Made by a program: the position numbers and the translations under genes. Below are positions 13,401 to 25,400 of a DNA stretch of 64,000 nucleotides, in pieces. Below the pieces are notes generated by a model that was not told where the DNA came from, did not search any database, and saw only the letters and a list, made by a program, of their open reading frames with translations. Positions within the stretch are counted from its first letter, which is position 1; each line of letters starts with the position of its first letter. The DNA is from Hanleya hanleyi (lineage: Eukaryota; Mollusca; Polyplacophora; Lepidopleurida; Hanleyidae), in contig JAVTVY010019463.1 of assembly GCA_036873755.1 (NCBI GenBank), forward strand, positions 1 through 64,000, read 5' to 3'.

Positions 13401-16400
13401 GTTTGAAAGCACCCGATGTCATCTACAAGTTGAAAACCTACTTCGCCAGACACGGGATCGCGAAAGAAGTAGTTTCGGACAACGGACCACCCTTGGATTC
13501 AAAGGAATATCAAGCTTTTGCGCGGGACTATGACTTTGAGATCGTGACTAGTTCACCGAGATATCCCGCGTCAAACGGAAAAGCCGAAAACGCGGTAAAA
13601 TCTGCGAAAAATCTGCTCAAGAAGACAACGACTGCGAAGTCAGATCCGTACCTGGCTCTACTTGAACTACGGAATACTCCGACAGAGGGAGTAGGCTACT
13701 CGCCTGCTCAACGTCTTTTCGGCAGACGAACGAGAGGACTTGTGCCCATGTCGAAAAGCTTGCTCGAACCGAAAACAGCTTCTGGCGTGAAACGTAAGCT
13801 GAAAGAGCGAAAAGCACGACAGACTTATTACTATGACAAGAACTCCAAGGAACTAACAAGCTTGAAATGTGGTCAAATTGTTCGCGTACGCTCGACAACC
13901 AATAAGAAAATATGGGTAAAAGCGCGAGTGGAAGAACAAGTAGATATCCGTTCGTACCGCGTCCGAACTGAAAACGGACAAATCTACAGAAGAAATCGCA
14001 GACATCTTCGCGAGACAAACGAGGCATTTCGACCCAGGACCGAAGTGCTATTGGAACGTCCTGTAGTCGTTCGGCCTGTCGCAGAGAAACCAGCGTCAGC
14101 GGCCAACGGACAGTCGAAAACCAACCAATCCGCATCCAGCACGGCTATCAACACTAGAGTACCTCAGAATGAGATACCAGTACGTGCTCCGCCTGAATCG
14201 AGTCATGTGTCACGTAATGCGGATCGAACAACGCGAAGTGGTCGAGTTGTAAAACGACCAATGAATGAGGACTTTATATATACTTGAACTTGAAAGTTAA
14301 AGTTACATGTGCATTTCAGACGTTAAGTAATAGTTAAAGTTCAGTTCTTTAATTCCACATTTGAGTTTCTAGATATTCTTTAACAGTTGGTTTAAAGTTC
14401 TTATCTTGTGTAATAAATATCTTGTGTAAGAAATGAGACATTTCTGAGAGACATTCAATGACAACAAAGACAGTTGATATTTTAAAACAAGCTTTATTGA
14501 TAAAAGGGAAGATGTGACAGTGTTTACCACTTAGAGTTATCTCCCATTTGACCATGCTTGTAATGAGTGTCGTAAAACAGATATTAAAGATAGAACAGTT
14601 GTTGGCAGTTCCTCATGCATGGCTTCAGGTTGTATTTCATTCACATGTTATTTCTATCACGATTTACAACATACGATATCGACCATCATATCGTTACAAG
14701 ATCTATGTGTGGCATCTCCTATCATGACATGAGCTATCTGTTTTAGTATGGCTAGGTGAAGATGCCACTCTGTGGGAATTATCTGATTCTGTAGTGAAAG
14801 CGAGTCCGCTAAGACATTCAGAACTCCCAGGATGTGCCTGGCCAACACTGATATGTTGTTGTCCCAACACAGACCAAAAAAGATTTCCGCTTGGCTTTGT
14901 AATCGCGGAGATCTTCCCAACTGATGTGTTGTCCGTAGCAACCAGCAGGTTCTTGTCGGCCAATACGCTCCCCCACGTGCGGATGGCATGTGTCACTGCC
15001 ATAAACACCAACACGTTGATATGGCCAGCATTTCTCGTTTGTCCATAACCTGGATATCGACTTGGGCTCCCCAACCTTCCATAGATGCGTCCGTGAACAG
15101 ATGATCTGTTGGATGAAATGGAAGTAGGGACACACCAGGCATAACGTTGGGTGGATCCAGCCACCATTGGAGGTACTGTTTGGCAAGAGGCGTGACAGGT
15201 ATCCACGGATTCCACTTCGACCCATTGATGATTGAAGTAAATCATTTAGGGACGAAGCTGCAACCACCCTCTTGGTGTTACATCCTGTGTTGACGTCAAG
15301 AGGCCGATTATCGCAGCAAAGTGTAGAGCCCTGGCTGAGATAACTTGAGGAACTGAGGTATCTTCGTCGTTATCTTCTGCAATCGATCTTCTGGGGGTTT
15401 GGTGAGAGCTAGTAGCGTATCGTATTCCACCCCAAGAAATCTGCGCCTTTGCGACGGAGTCAGTTCTGACTTCTCTTCATGGGGAGGTAACCCGGAGATG
15501 TCAGTATCCTTAAGACAAACTGAGTGTCTAGGATTAACTGCTCTTTGCAGGCATTCCTTAGCAGTGAGTCGTCGATATAAAAGTGGTACTTTATACCTAG
15601 ACTGTGCAGGAATAGTGCCACTGGTGTAAACACCCAAGGGGAAGTTGAAAGGCCGAACGGGAGCACTTGAATTTGGAAGCGTCATTTGCCGACTATGAAT
15701 CTTAAGTACGGTACTTCCTGTTCTCTGGATGTATCGGGATATGAAGGTATGCATCCCTTAATTCCTTGAGTACCGACCGGATGGACCGGAAGGACTCCAT
15801 GCGGAAGTGTGGCGGTGGAGTAAGGTAGTCCTTGTTGAGGCGCTTGAGGTTGATAACTATGCGCATCTCGGACGTGTCTTTCTGGGGACCAGAAAAACCG
15901 GTGAATAGAACCCGGGTGTTTTGTCCCAAACCGGAAGCTCTATAACAGACACCTTCTCTATCAGCTTGTCCACAGAGGATTGTATTGCCGATACATTGCC
16001 GCTCGTAAGGGAATACGAGACGAAAGGGGAATCGTGTCGAACGATAGGCAATAACCGTATCTTATAGTTCGAATGACCCACGATTCCGACCCAATTATTG
16101 TCCAGTTCTGCTAAAACAACTGAAGTCTTCCCCCTACCGGAAGATGTTGTTGTGGCAAGACTGGAAACGTAATGTTTCGGTGTTCCCGCCATATCGGAAG
16201 CCACCCAGTATGGCCCAAAACATCACTTATCCTGCATTGCCTGCTTGCCTCTCCCCTTGCCCTTCTTCTCTGTAATTGTTGTTGTCTTTCTGCGCCCGCC
16301 AACGAAAACAAACCATCCTTAATGGCTTTAAGAAACCAGTCCAGATTATTAGTAATCGCTACCACATGTGGGATTGGAAGCTGCATATTCGGGAATAAGT

Positions 16401-19400
16401 CATAGATACCCGCAATTAAATCATAATATTTGCGGGCATCCGGATCAGTATTGGTAGGTTCGTAATATTCTGAGCTACCGTACTGGTCCCTATCCACTTC
16501 CATAGCCTCCTGGGCTTCCTGCCAGTTAGGACTCTTGGAAGAGATAGCCCCCCGTCAGATTAGCTTCCGGTTTCGTGGCTGGTCAGTATAACTTAAACGC
16601 AGTGCAATACCGCCCGAGAAATGACTGGTCATAGCCTCTCTCAATGCCTTCATTTCCTGTCTCTGCTGTTCCATTTCAGCAAGAATAGCATCCAGAGTAG
16701 GATAAAGAATTTGAGAGTGAACCGTACAGTTCTGACGGGGTGTGTTTACACCCGGGGACCTCACACATGGCCGTGAGCATTGCCACTGTAAAGGTCGGTG
16801 AACTGCTACTCTAGGTCGTAAACCGGAAGCTCGGACAGGAGGATGCATCGCCCGAAGCAAAGAAGGTCCCGTGCCATGAATACCCCCGGAAGTTGAAAAT
16901 TGAGTAAAGCCATGCAAGGGCCGAGTCATTCTCGCAACCGGATGCCTCAAAATTTGACCTACTTGTGAAGAGTCTTGATACTGTATCACAGAGGCAGGCA
17001 AATAACTTGGCATATTATAGGTACCTGTGTACATACCCATCTGGCGTTGTTGCGGGAACCTCAATCTCTGGTGGCTCATAAGGCTCGTAGTCATCAATGT
17101 CTCGGCAGGAGGGCGAGAAGGGCCACCAGAGAAACCAGAAGTAGTTTGGAAAAAGTTAGACAGACCGGTCGTTACTGGATTAATATTTGTTAGTGTGCGA
17201 CTGGAGAGTCCAGGCCTCAACGGGGTTGAGAATGGCAATCTTGCAAACCTGGGTCCAAATGAAAATTTAGTATTAGGCGCCTCCGTAGATTTGCCTAAGT
17301 TCTCATACTCATAATCATAAGACATTAACGATTGAGCGATCGGCAATGACTGGCTCTCCGATACCTAGCCTGGACCCGTTACTGGGTTCCCTTCGCCATC
17401 GTGTACAGGCATCCGCTCGATAGGAATCTCGACCTCCACTGTCGTAGTTGTGCTGGTTTCCTTATCTTCAAGAGTCCCTTCCACTTGAACGATCTGGGTC
17501 ATTTTCTTACCTGATTGACCTTCACCCTGGGTCTGAAAAGGAAGAAACTTGAGCAGGTGGAGACGCTTGTTCATCTTTATTTACGTTCAATAAACTGACT
17601 AATGTAGGCCCCCCGACTGGCGCATCAACAAGACTCATAGCAACCTCGTTCATGCTTGAATGGGAAGATGGAGCTACATACGTCTCAGAATCGGTGACAT
17701 TTAGAGACACATTAGCATTATCAGTACAGGCCAGTGTCCCGGCAAGGTAGGCTTGAAATAGGCCTGGGGCCCAGACAATACACTCATCACACACAGTATC
17801 CCAGGTGCATACAATGACCTGGTGACAAGATGGACAGATTGAATGTAGGTCATAGACGGGCTTGTCACCTCCGCATGAAACACATGACATCTGAGACATA
17901 TTTGCGGCCATAATGCTTGATAATCATAAAGAATACTTCCCAAAGGACTTCTTGCAGAATATCAGACATCTTGAGGTAATCCAACTGTAGTGATTTCGCT
18001 AGAAATGATTGATTTCACGGAGCTGAACAAAATGGCCTCCTTGATGTACGGTCAGTAAAACAAGAAGGAAGTATGGGTGTGAGCATGAGCGTGACGGAAC
18101 TGTGTTATTTTGAATTCTTACTGAGTGATTCCATGTAGAACAAGGAATGCATATAGTGGAAGTGAGGTAAGTTTTCAGCGCAAATAACCATTTATTTCAT
18201 ATGTAATTTTTAATATTGGTACTCAAAAGATACCTCCTTCTGGGTGAATCCTCCCTTAATCACATGAGATCGACATGAAAATGTAACTTGTCATTCAAAA
18301 TAAATGATACAAAGATTTACCCATGCTCATGGATAGCACAGCACATCATCATGAACAAAATCTACGAAAACATAGCCAGACAAATTTCCCAAACATAGGG
18401 AAATACAACAGAAAGTTTAACATAAAGTAATGCTTTCAGAGACATGCACGTTTGAATTAGTGACAGCAAATTTCTCTTTCAAGAACGGCCATTTTTGCTA
18501 CAACAAAACGGTTTCAGCGATATTATATTAATGTTCAGGAATAAACCAATCATATCAACATACAACATTCCTTCATTCAAATTGATAAATTTCTATTTTA
18601 TAAAAAAATTCCCAAAATTAGTTGCCAAAACTGCTGCCTTATGATCATGTCACTGCAGCGGGGGATCCCATTAATCATGAAAACGTAAGAATATCTACTT
18701 TGTAGAAATGCTCTAATTACTCTGTAATCAGGTTAGGTCCTTCTGAATGCATTAAAATCTTCAAAACTGTCCAGTTAAATCATCAGTACATATCATGGTA
18801 CTGGTATTTAACTTGGCATACTGTTTATCACATCTCAGAGAAAATTTTAGGGTTTTGATTGATTAATTATCATATTGCCAAGTTTCAGTAACATCGACAC
18901 AAAACATGGACTGCCTGTTATTACTACTTATACAGCATCAATTACCATTGTCAACTCGAACACCTATGTTATTGAGCCCCGGTAGGCCCTACATAAAACA
19001 TGAAGCTGCGCTATCGAAACCCCTCGGCTCTGAACCCCAGCTATTATAATGTAAGGGTGTCTCTACCAATTGATTGGCTTGTGGGAAGAAATATTTACCC
19101 CTGGTATTGTAAGTGTACTTTCTTTGAAAAAAAAGAAAAGTTTTCCTCCCCTTAAATTAATTTGTTTCTGGAATAAATTGAAAGAGCTGTATCGATGTCG
19201 CACCAAAACAACAGTACACATGGCTAGATAAATACAGTACATGTATACTAAATGGCACATGTATGTCATTTTCAAAACAGATTTGCAAGCATTCTTTGCA
19301 TTGTCTAAGAAAATAAATCAGTCATCCAATCAATAAATATATGTGATACTATACTAACATGATATAGAAATAATATGCAAACTTAACATAGGAATTAGTG

Positions 19401-22400
19401 GATTTTGTTAGACAAGGGGCATACTTTCTGACACGACTCATTTTTGATAGGCATCTAGTGTCATTTTCAAAACAGATTTGCAGGCATTCTTCGCATTGTG
19501 TAAGAGAATAAATCAATAAATCAGTCATCCAATCAATAAATAAATGTGATAGTATACAAACATGATATAGAAATTATATGCAAACTTAACATAGGAATTA
19601 GTGGATTTTATTAGACAAGGGGCATAACTCTGCAAAATACTTTCTGACACGACTCTTTTTCGATAGGCATCTAGTTCAGGTCAAGAGAAACAACTATCAC
19701 GTTAGGATGTTGTATATGGAACGGTTCTGAAATTATCACAATAAATCATAAATGGATTTTTATTTGCAAAAAGGGGCATAACTCTGCAAAATATTGTCCG
19801 AGATGACTCATTTTCGATAGGCTTCTGATTTACGTGAAGATAAATAGATGTAACAAGTTTGGTTGCCATGCATGAAACGCTTCTGTAGATATCGCGGTAA
19901 CGGATTTTATTAGACAAGGGGCATAACTCTGCAAAATACTTTCTGACAGGACTCATTTTCGATAGGCATCTAGTTCAGGTCAAGAGAAACAACTGTATCA
20001 CGTTAGGATGTTGTATATGGAACAGTTCTGAAATTATCACAATAACAAATCATAAATGGATTTTTATTTGTAAAAAGGGGCATAACTCTGCAAAATATTG
20101 TCCGAGATGACTCATTTTCGATAGGCTTCTGATTTACGTGAAGATAAATAGATGTAACAAGTTTGGTTGCCATGCATGAAACGGTTCTGTAGATATCGCG
20201 GTAACGGACGGACGGACGGACGTACGTACGGACGTACGTACGGACGTACAGACGTACGGACGTACGTACGGACAGCCGTACATGATGACGACAATACCCC
20301 TAGGCCGAGGGGTAAAAAACTGTACTGGAGTTTAAATATGGGGAGAATTACTAAGTTATTTCAACTGTGACATATTAACAATATCGTGGTGTAATGGTAG
20401 TGATTTTGTAGAGTTCAGTTTGTTATACACACTGAGAAAATGAAAAATGATGCAGAGCTTACTACTGATTTTTGACAACCTTCAAACTACATGACTAATT
20501 AAAATGGACATACTATAGTAGGTTATCTTCCTCTCCTAGAATAAGAGATGGGAATTCCTTTAAAAGTCTTCCAGCTGAGAATAGTTTGATAGACATCGTG
20601 ATTATCTTCAAGTAGTTAGAATATAAGAAAAAGTTAAATACGATTTATACGATTTTTCCATGAATATGCTTCGAAATAAGGGCCATTCTCTATGTTTTCT
20701 GCGTTATCAAATGAAGCATGAGTCAGTCCACTTATAAGTTATCTAGAATTAAATCATGAGGCTCCGCCTAATAAATCGAGCCCTTTTGAGGTTGCAATTC
20801 ATTGAGGGGTAGCAGAATTATACCAACAATGCAGACTACACACAAATTTCATCTTTCTGCCCAGATATATTCGATACATAAGCTCGAATGCAATATATGA
20901 GGGAGGGTGAGGGTTAGTTTTGGATATAGAGGGTGGGGTTCGTTGCCCCAGGATGGGGAAATGCTCAAGGGTAGTGGTAAACGTTCCGACATGGTCATGG
21001 AAAGCTCCCTGTACATGAAACAACCACACTGACAACTACATGCCACACTGAAACAACAAGGTCAGAAATTTAATTCAATTCAGGAAATTGATACAGTGTG
21101 CACCCAAACTTTAGGAACTCAACCAAAGCTTCAGTGTAAATCATATGATGTGGAATAGAATGATTTGATAGCAAAATTGAAGCAAATGTTGTCCTTGATT
21201 TAATGTGACAGGAAATTCAAAAGTAACTAACAGGGGTTTGGTATTGCGAGAACCCATTGTATTTTTTTAAATAAAATAATGTCATCAACGTATTAGTACT
21301 ATAAAGGATTTTTTTGTAGATGATTCAGCATGTGTGTGTGACAAAAACGATGTAAACTGCATCTCATACCTTAGGTTAGTTGGTAACACGAGGCTGAGAA
21401 GCTGTGGATAGGAAAAACTAAAACTAAAAAAAAAAGTATCCTCCAGAGGGTAGTGCATAGGTTGAATAAGTATAGCATCATGTAAGCTCCAGGAATATAT
21501 GAGAATTGGGGGAGAATTCAGGAGACCTAGGGTGAGGCTGAGAAGCTGTGGACAGGATAAAAGTCCAAAAGTTTAACAACTATATACAGACAGGGACACA
21601 GACATCCACAGACATCCCAGCAATGTCGAGCTTTCCGCAGCTAAATCTACAGGCTCGATAAAAAATCAGTCTTTTCTTTAAATGATCAATAATTCAAATC
21701 CCAAATTGTTTTCTTACATTATAGACGGGGATGCCAGTCAGCCCTAACTGGTACAGAGCCCTCTGACCACATGTACTGTCTCCTGCAAAGCAAAACCACA
21801 AACACAACAGCTGTGCAGTCATTCTTGTAGTGCTAGAAATTGAAGTTTGAATTTTCAAGATATACAGACAATATGATTTACAATTGTTTTGCCAACAAGA
21901 TTAGTCTCAGGAAAAAGCTAGCTACATAGCTGTATAAGCTTATCTAATTAACACAGCATGGAGAAAGACCGAACTACATAGCTTGTCCCCAGGTTGTACA
22001 AACATCATATACCGGTACTTGAAAGTAAGAGTCTTAGTCTATCATAATCCTGATGAGTTATCTAGAACAATAATTAAGACAATGTTCCTGATGAGATATT
22101 TACCAAAGACATAACCAACACACGCCTGTTCTACATCCTGGTATGGAATGCCAGCATCCTGTAAAGCTTTCTCCCCTGTGGGGAAAAAAATAGTAATTAG
22201 AATAATTTTCATGTAAAACTACAAGATTATGGGTTTGTCCAAGTGTTTTATTACATTACAGAGACTGCTGCATAAACTAATCCACTTGATCAGAAACAAA
22301 TCTTCTTCAATATACATGATCATCTATAGGCCGGCAGAAATCTCCTATGGAAGATGACAGTAGTTCATTTTTGCTGTTTCAATACCCAAGTTCCGAAAAC

Positions 22401-25400
22401 AGTGGAGCTCTCCAAATATGAAGGGACAAATAGCTGTCTCATGTGACCTATGGTAGGGCCAGACTAAATAGCTATCTCATATGACCTATGGTAGGGCCAG
22501 ACTAAATAGCTATCTCATGTGACCTATGGTAGGGCCAGACTAAATAGCTATCTCATGTGACCTATGGTAGGGCCAGACTAAATAGCTGTCTCATGTGACC
22601 TATGGTAGGGCCAGACTAAATAACTGTCTCATGTAACCTATGGTAGGGCCAGACTAAATAGCTGTCTCATGTGATCTATGGTAGGGCCAGACTAAATAGC
22701 TATCTCATGTGACCTATGGTAGGGCCAGACTAAATAGCTGTCTCATATGACCTATGGTAGGGCCAGACTAAATAGCTGTCTCATGTGACCTATGGTGGGG
22801 CCAGACTAAATAGCTATCTCATGTGACCTATGGTAGGGCCAGACTAAATAGCTGTCTCATGTGACCTATGGTAGGGCCAGACTAAATAGCTGTCTCATGT
22901 GACCTATGGTAGGGCCAGACTAAATAGCTATCTCATGTGACCTATGGTAGGGACAGACTAAATAGCTATATCACGTGACCTATGGTAGGGACAGACTAAA
23001 TAGCTTTCTCAAGTGACCTATGGTAGGGACAGACTAAATAGCTGTCTCATGTGACCTATGGTAGGGACAGACTAAATAGCTATCTCATGTGACCTATGGT
23101 AGGGCCAGACTACATGTAAATAGAAGTGATGGAAAAACCTGTTGTTCATAATTATGATGCTAGTATATTAAGTTTAAAAATGAAGAGAAAGATACACTGA
23201 GCAGATTCCACAATAACCTAGTCCACTAACTCCCATTTCTGTCAATCCTTGACGGAATATGACATTAGTAACACCAATAACTGGAAAAATATCATAAACA
23301 AACAATGTGCCCTCTACCTTATTATCTAAAATGTGTCAATGAATTGCAACAGGTGCCCCTATGAATTCTTTGTACAGTTTTTAGTTTAGCGGAACAAAAC
23401 ACAAATGACATTAGTAACATTTGTGTTACTAATGTCATTTTTTCCGTCAAAATCTATTTTGTATATGTGCAAGAAATTTCAGTGGAATTCGGCCAAGCAT
23501 ATCTGTACCATTGTCAGTGTATGACATCACCCATGCTGATAATATTGAGTCTTTTCAAAAAAATTCTAATGTCATTTCTGTCAAGAGAGTTAGGATGGAA
23601 ATGACATTAGTAACATTTTCAAACTCCCATAGTATCGATGTATGGTATTTAATACACTGGCAATGGTACATATATCTTAATAAGGTCAAGCTAGTACCAC
23701 TGTAAATCTTTAATTGAATAATTTAATTGACATTTGTTTTGTGGTGAATATTGTAAAAAAAGTGACATTAGTACAAATGACATTAGTAACATTTACCGTA
23801 ATGATTTCTGTCTCTGTATTATACTGCAGATAGGAAATGTGCAGTGTAAAACTGTTTATATGCAGATATGCATACATTACACAACATTGGTGGGTTTAGC
23901 AAACACTGTACAAGACACAGAGTTAGTTTTCAATATTTTTAAGGTTACGAACGTCATTTTTCGGTGAGACGAAAAATTTGACGGAAAGTGGACTAGGTTA
24001 CCGTGGACTCTGCCACTGGTCATACGTGTATCCAGTATATTTTTGTCACATAATTCAAACCACGTAATACAGGATTATACTGGTACATTGTTATATCTCA
24101 TATAATTTGTCGGACTGGTATTCTGCCCCTAACAAAACCTCTCTGTATATGGACTAAATTAATCTTCTCACACAGAAGAATTTCAATTCCTTTGGCACTG
24201 CCCTGTATCTCAAAACACAGAAACTATGCTTATCAGAGATACACTGCCCTGTATCTCACAACACAGAAACTGTATGATTATCAGAGATACACTGTTCTGT
24301 ATCTCAAAACACAGAAACTCTATGATTATCAGAGATACACTGCCCTGTATCTCAAAACACAGAAACTGTATGATTATCAGAGATACATTGCCCTGTATCT
24401 CAAAACACAGAAACCAGAGATACACTGCCCTGTATCTCAAAAACACAGAAACTCTATGATTATCAGAGATATGCCTGGGTAATGCTACTTTATACAATAC
24501 ATGACATACATCATTACATGCCATCCAAACTTCATTACTAACCTGCTTCTTTGGCCATCTGTGGGTAATCAAAGTTTTCACGGCGACCAGGCTTTTCAAA
24601 CTGAAACAAACAAACAAACAAAAAACACTGGCATTGTTCTTCCATCGGAACAACCAACATGATGAACTAGTATGCACTTAATCTGAGGGATGAAAATAAG
24701 GGTCAGTGATCACCAATAACTGATCAAATTTGGACACTAATCAATCAAAATGCCATACCCATAACATGGACAAAGTAATTTGCTGATCAAATTTGAAGCT
24801 TAATCACCGATCAAATTATTTTCCCTTATTTCCAACCCTAACTTCATACAAAATTGCTACCTAAAGAGAGTTGCAGTTTCTCTGCATGCCTGATGCTGAG
24901 AGTGAGAAAAGTGACTGAGTTAAGTTTAACGTCGATTTCAACAATATTTCAGTCATATCCCGAGGAACCAACACAACACCACCCAGTCAAGTTGTGTTCC
25001 TTTTGCTTCAAAGAAGCAAATCTTCGAAGCAACATGGAACCAGACACTCCGCCATTTACACTATAAAATACCGAGACAGCCCACAAGGCACAGATAAAGA
25101 CAAACACTTACAGTGCTAGACACCACATTATCAAGTTCATGTTGCTTCTCAGCACTGAAGCAACAGGAACCTAGCTGTGCCCCCCGGGCACGGCCACCAT
25201 CTGCCTGTGAGAGTGAGAAAATTTCTGGCACAAAAGTCAGACAAGCAACATTAGTCTTCTTTGCTTGACAATTGTACATTTTGTATATGAACTTTGAAAT
25301 ATTGGTAACTACTCATAATTTCCATCATCTAACAAAGCCAAACCATGGTAGATAGCTGGTCTGCCATAATGAAGACCATCCATCTGATTTTTAGGACTTC

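Larger units (their letters stand above)
9690..14698 (+). mobile_element. Young Ty3/Gypsy LTR retrotransposon (Mag/Steamer-like)
   Basis: A complete 5,009-bp element. Its two 186-bp LTRs are identical as far as I can read, have TG...CA ends and are flanked by AGATC. It has a PBS at 9876, a gag-pol reading frame broken once (10086-12314 and 12311-14287), and a purine tract before the 3' LTR. Domain order is gag, two zinc knuckles, protease, RT, RNase H, integrase. It is inserted in the RNase H region of the older DIRS element, in the opposite orientation. Gag start and PBS suggest the Mag/C-clade that includes the bivalve element Steamer; this placement is inference. Confidence 0.95.
7685..18190 (-). 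mobile_element. DIRS-type tyrosine-recombinase retrotransposon, decayed and split
   Basis: Read on the minus strand the order is: left terminal inverted repeat, gag-like ORF with Cys motifs, RT, RNase H, tyrosine recombinase, internal complementary region, right inverted repeat. This is the DIRS layout. No target duplication is visible, as expected for recombinase-mediated insertion. Coding regions have several frameshifts. The Gypsy element at 9690-14698 interrupts its RNase H region; without it the element would be about 5.5 kb. It sits in SCP2 intron 4 in the same orientation as the gene. Confidence 0.9.

Noticed and set aside
20112..20294. Short frames rich in VRPYVRP / GRTDGRTY
   Set aside because: They are translations of the GACG/TACG microsatellite.
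22430..23118. CRISPR-like array
   Set aside because: Units are directly adjacent 38-bp copies with no unique spacers, and the genome is eukaryotic; it is a minisatellite.
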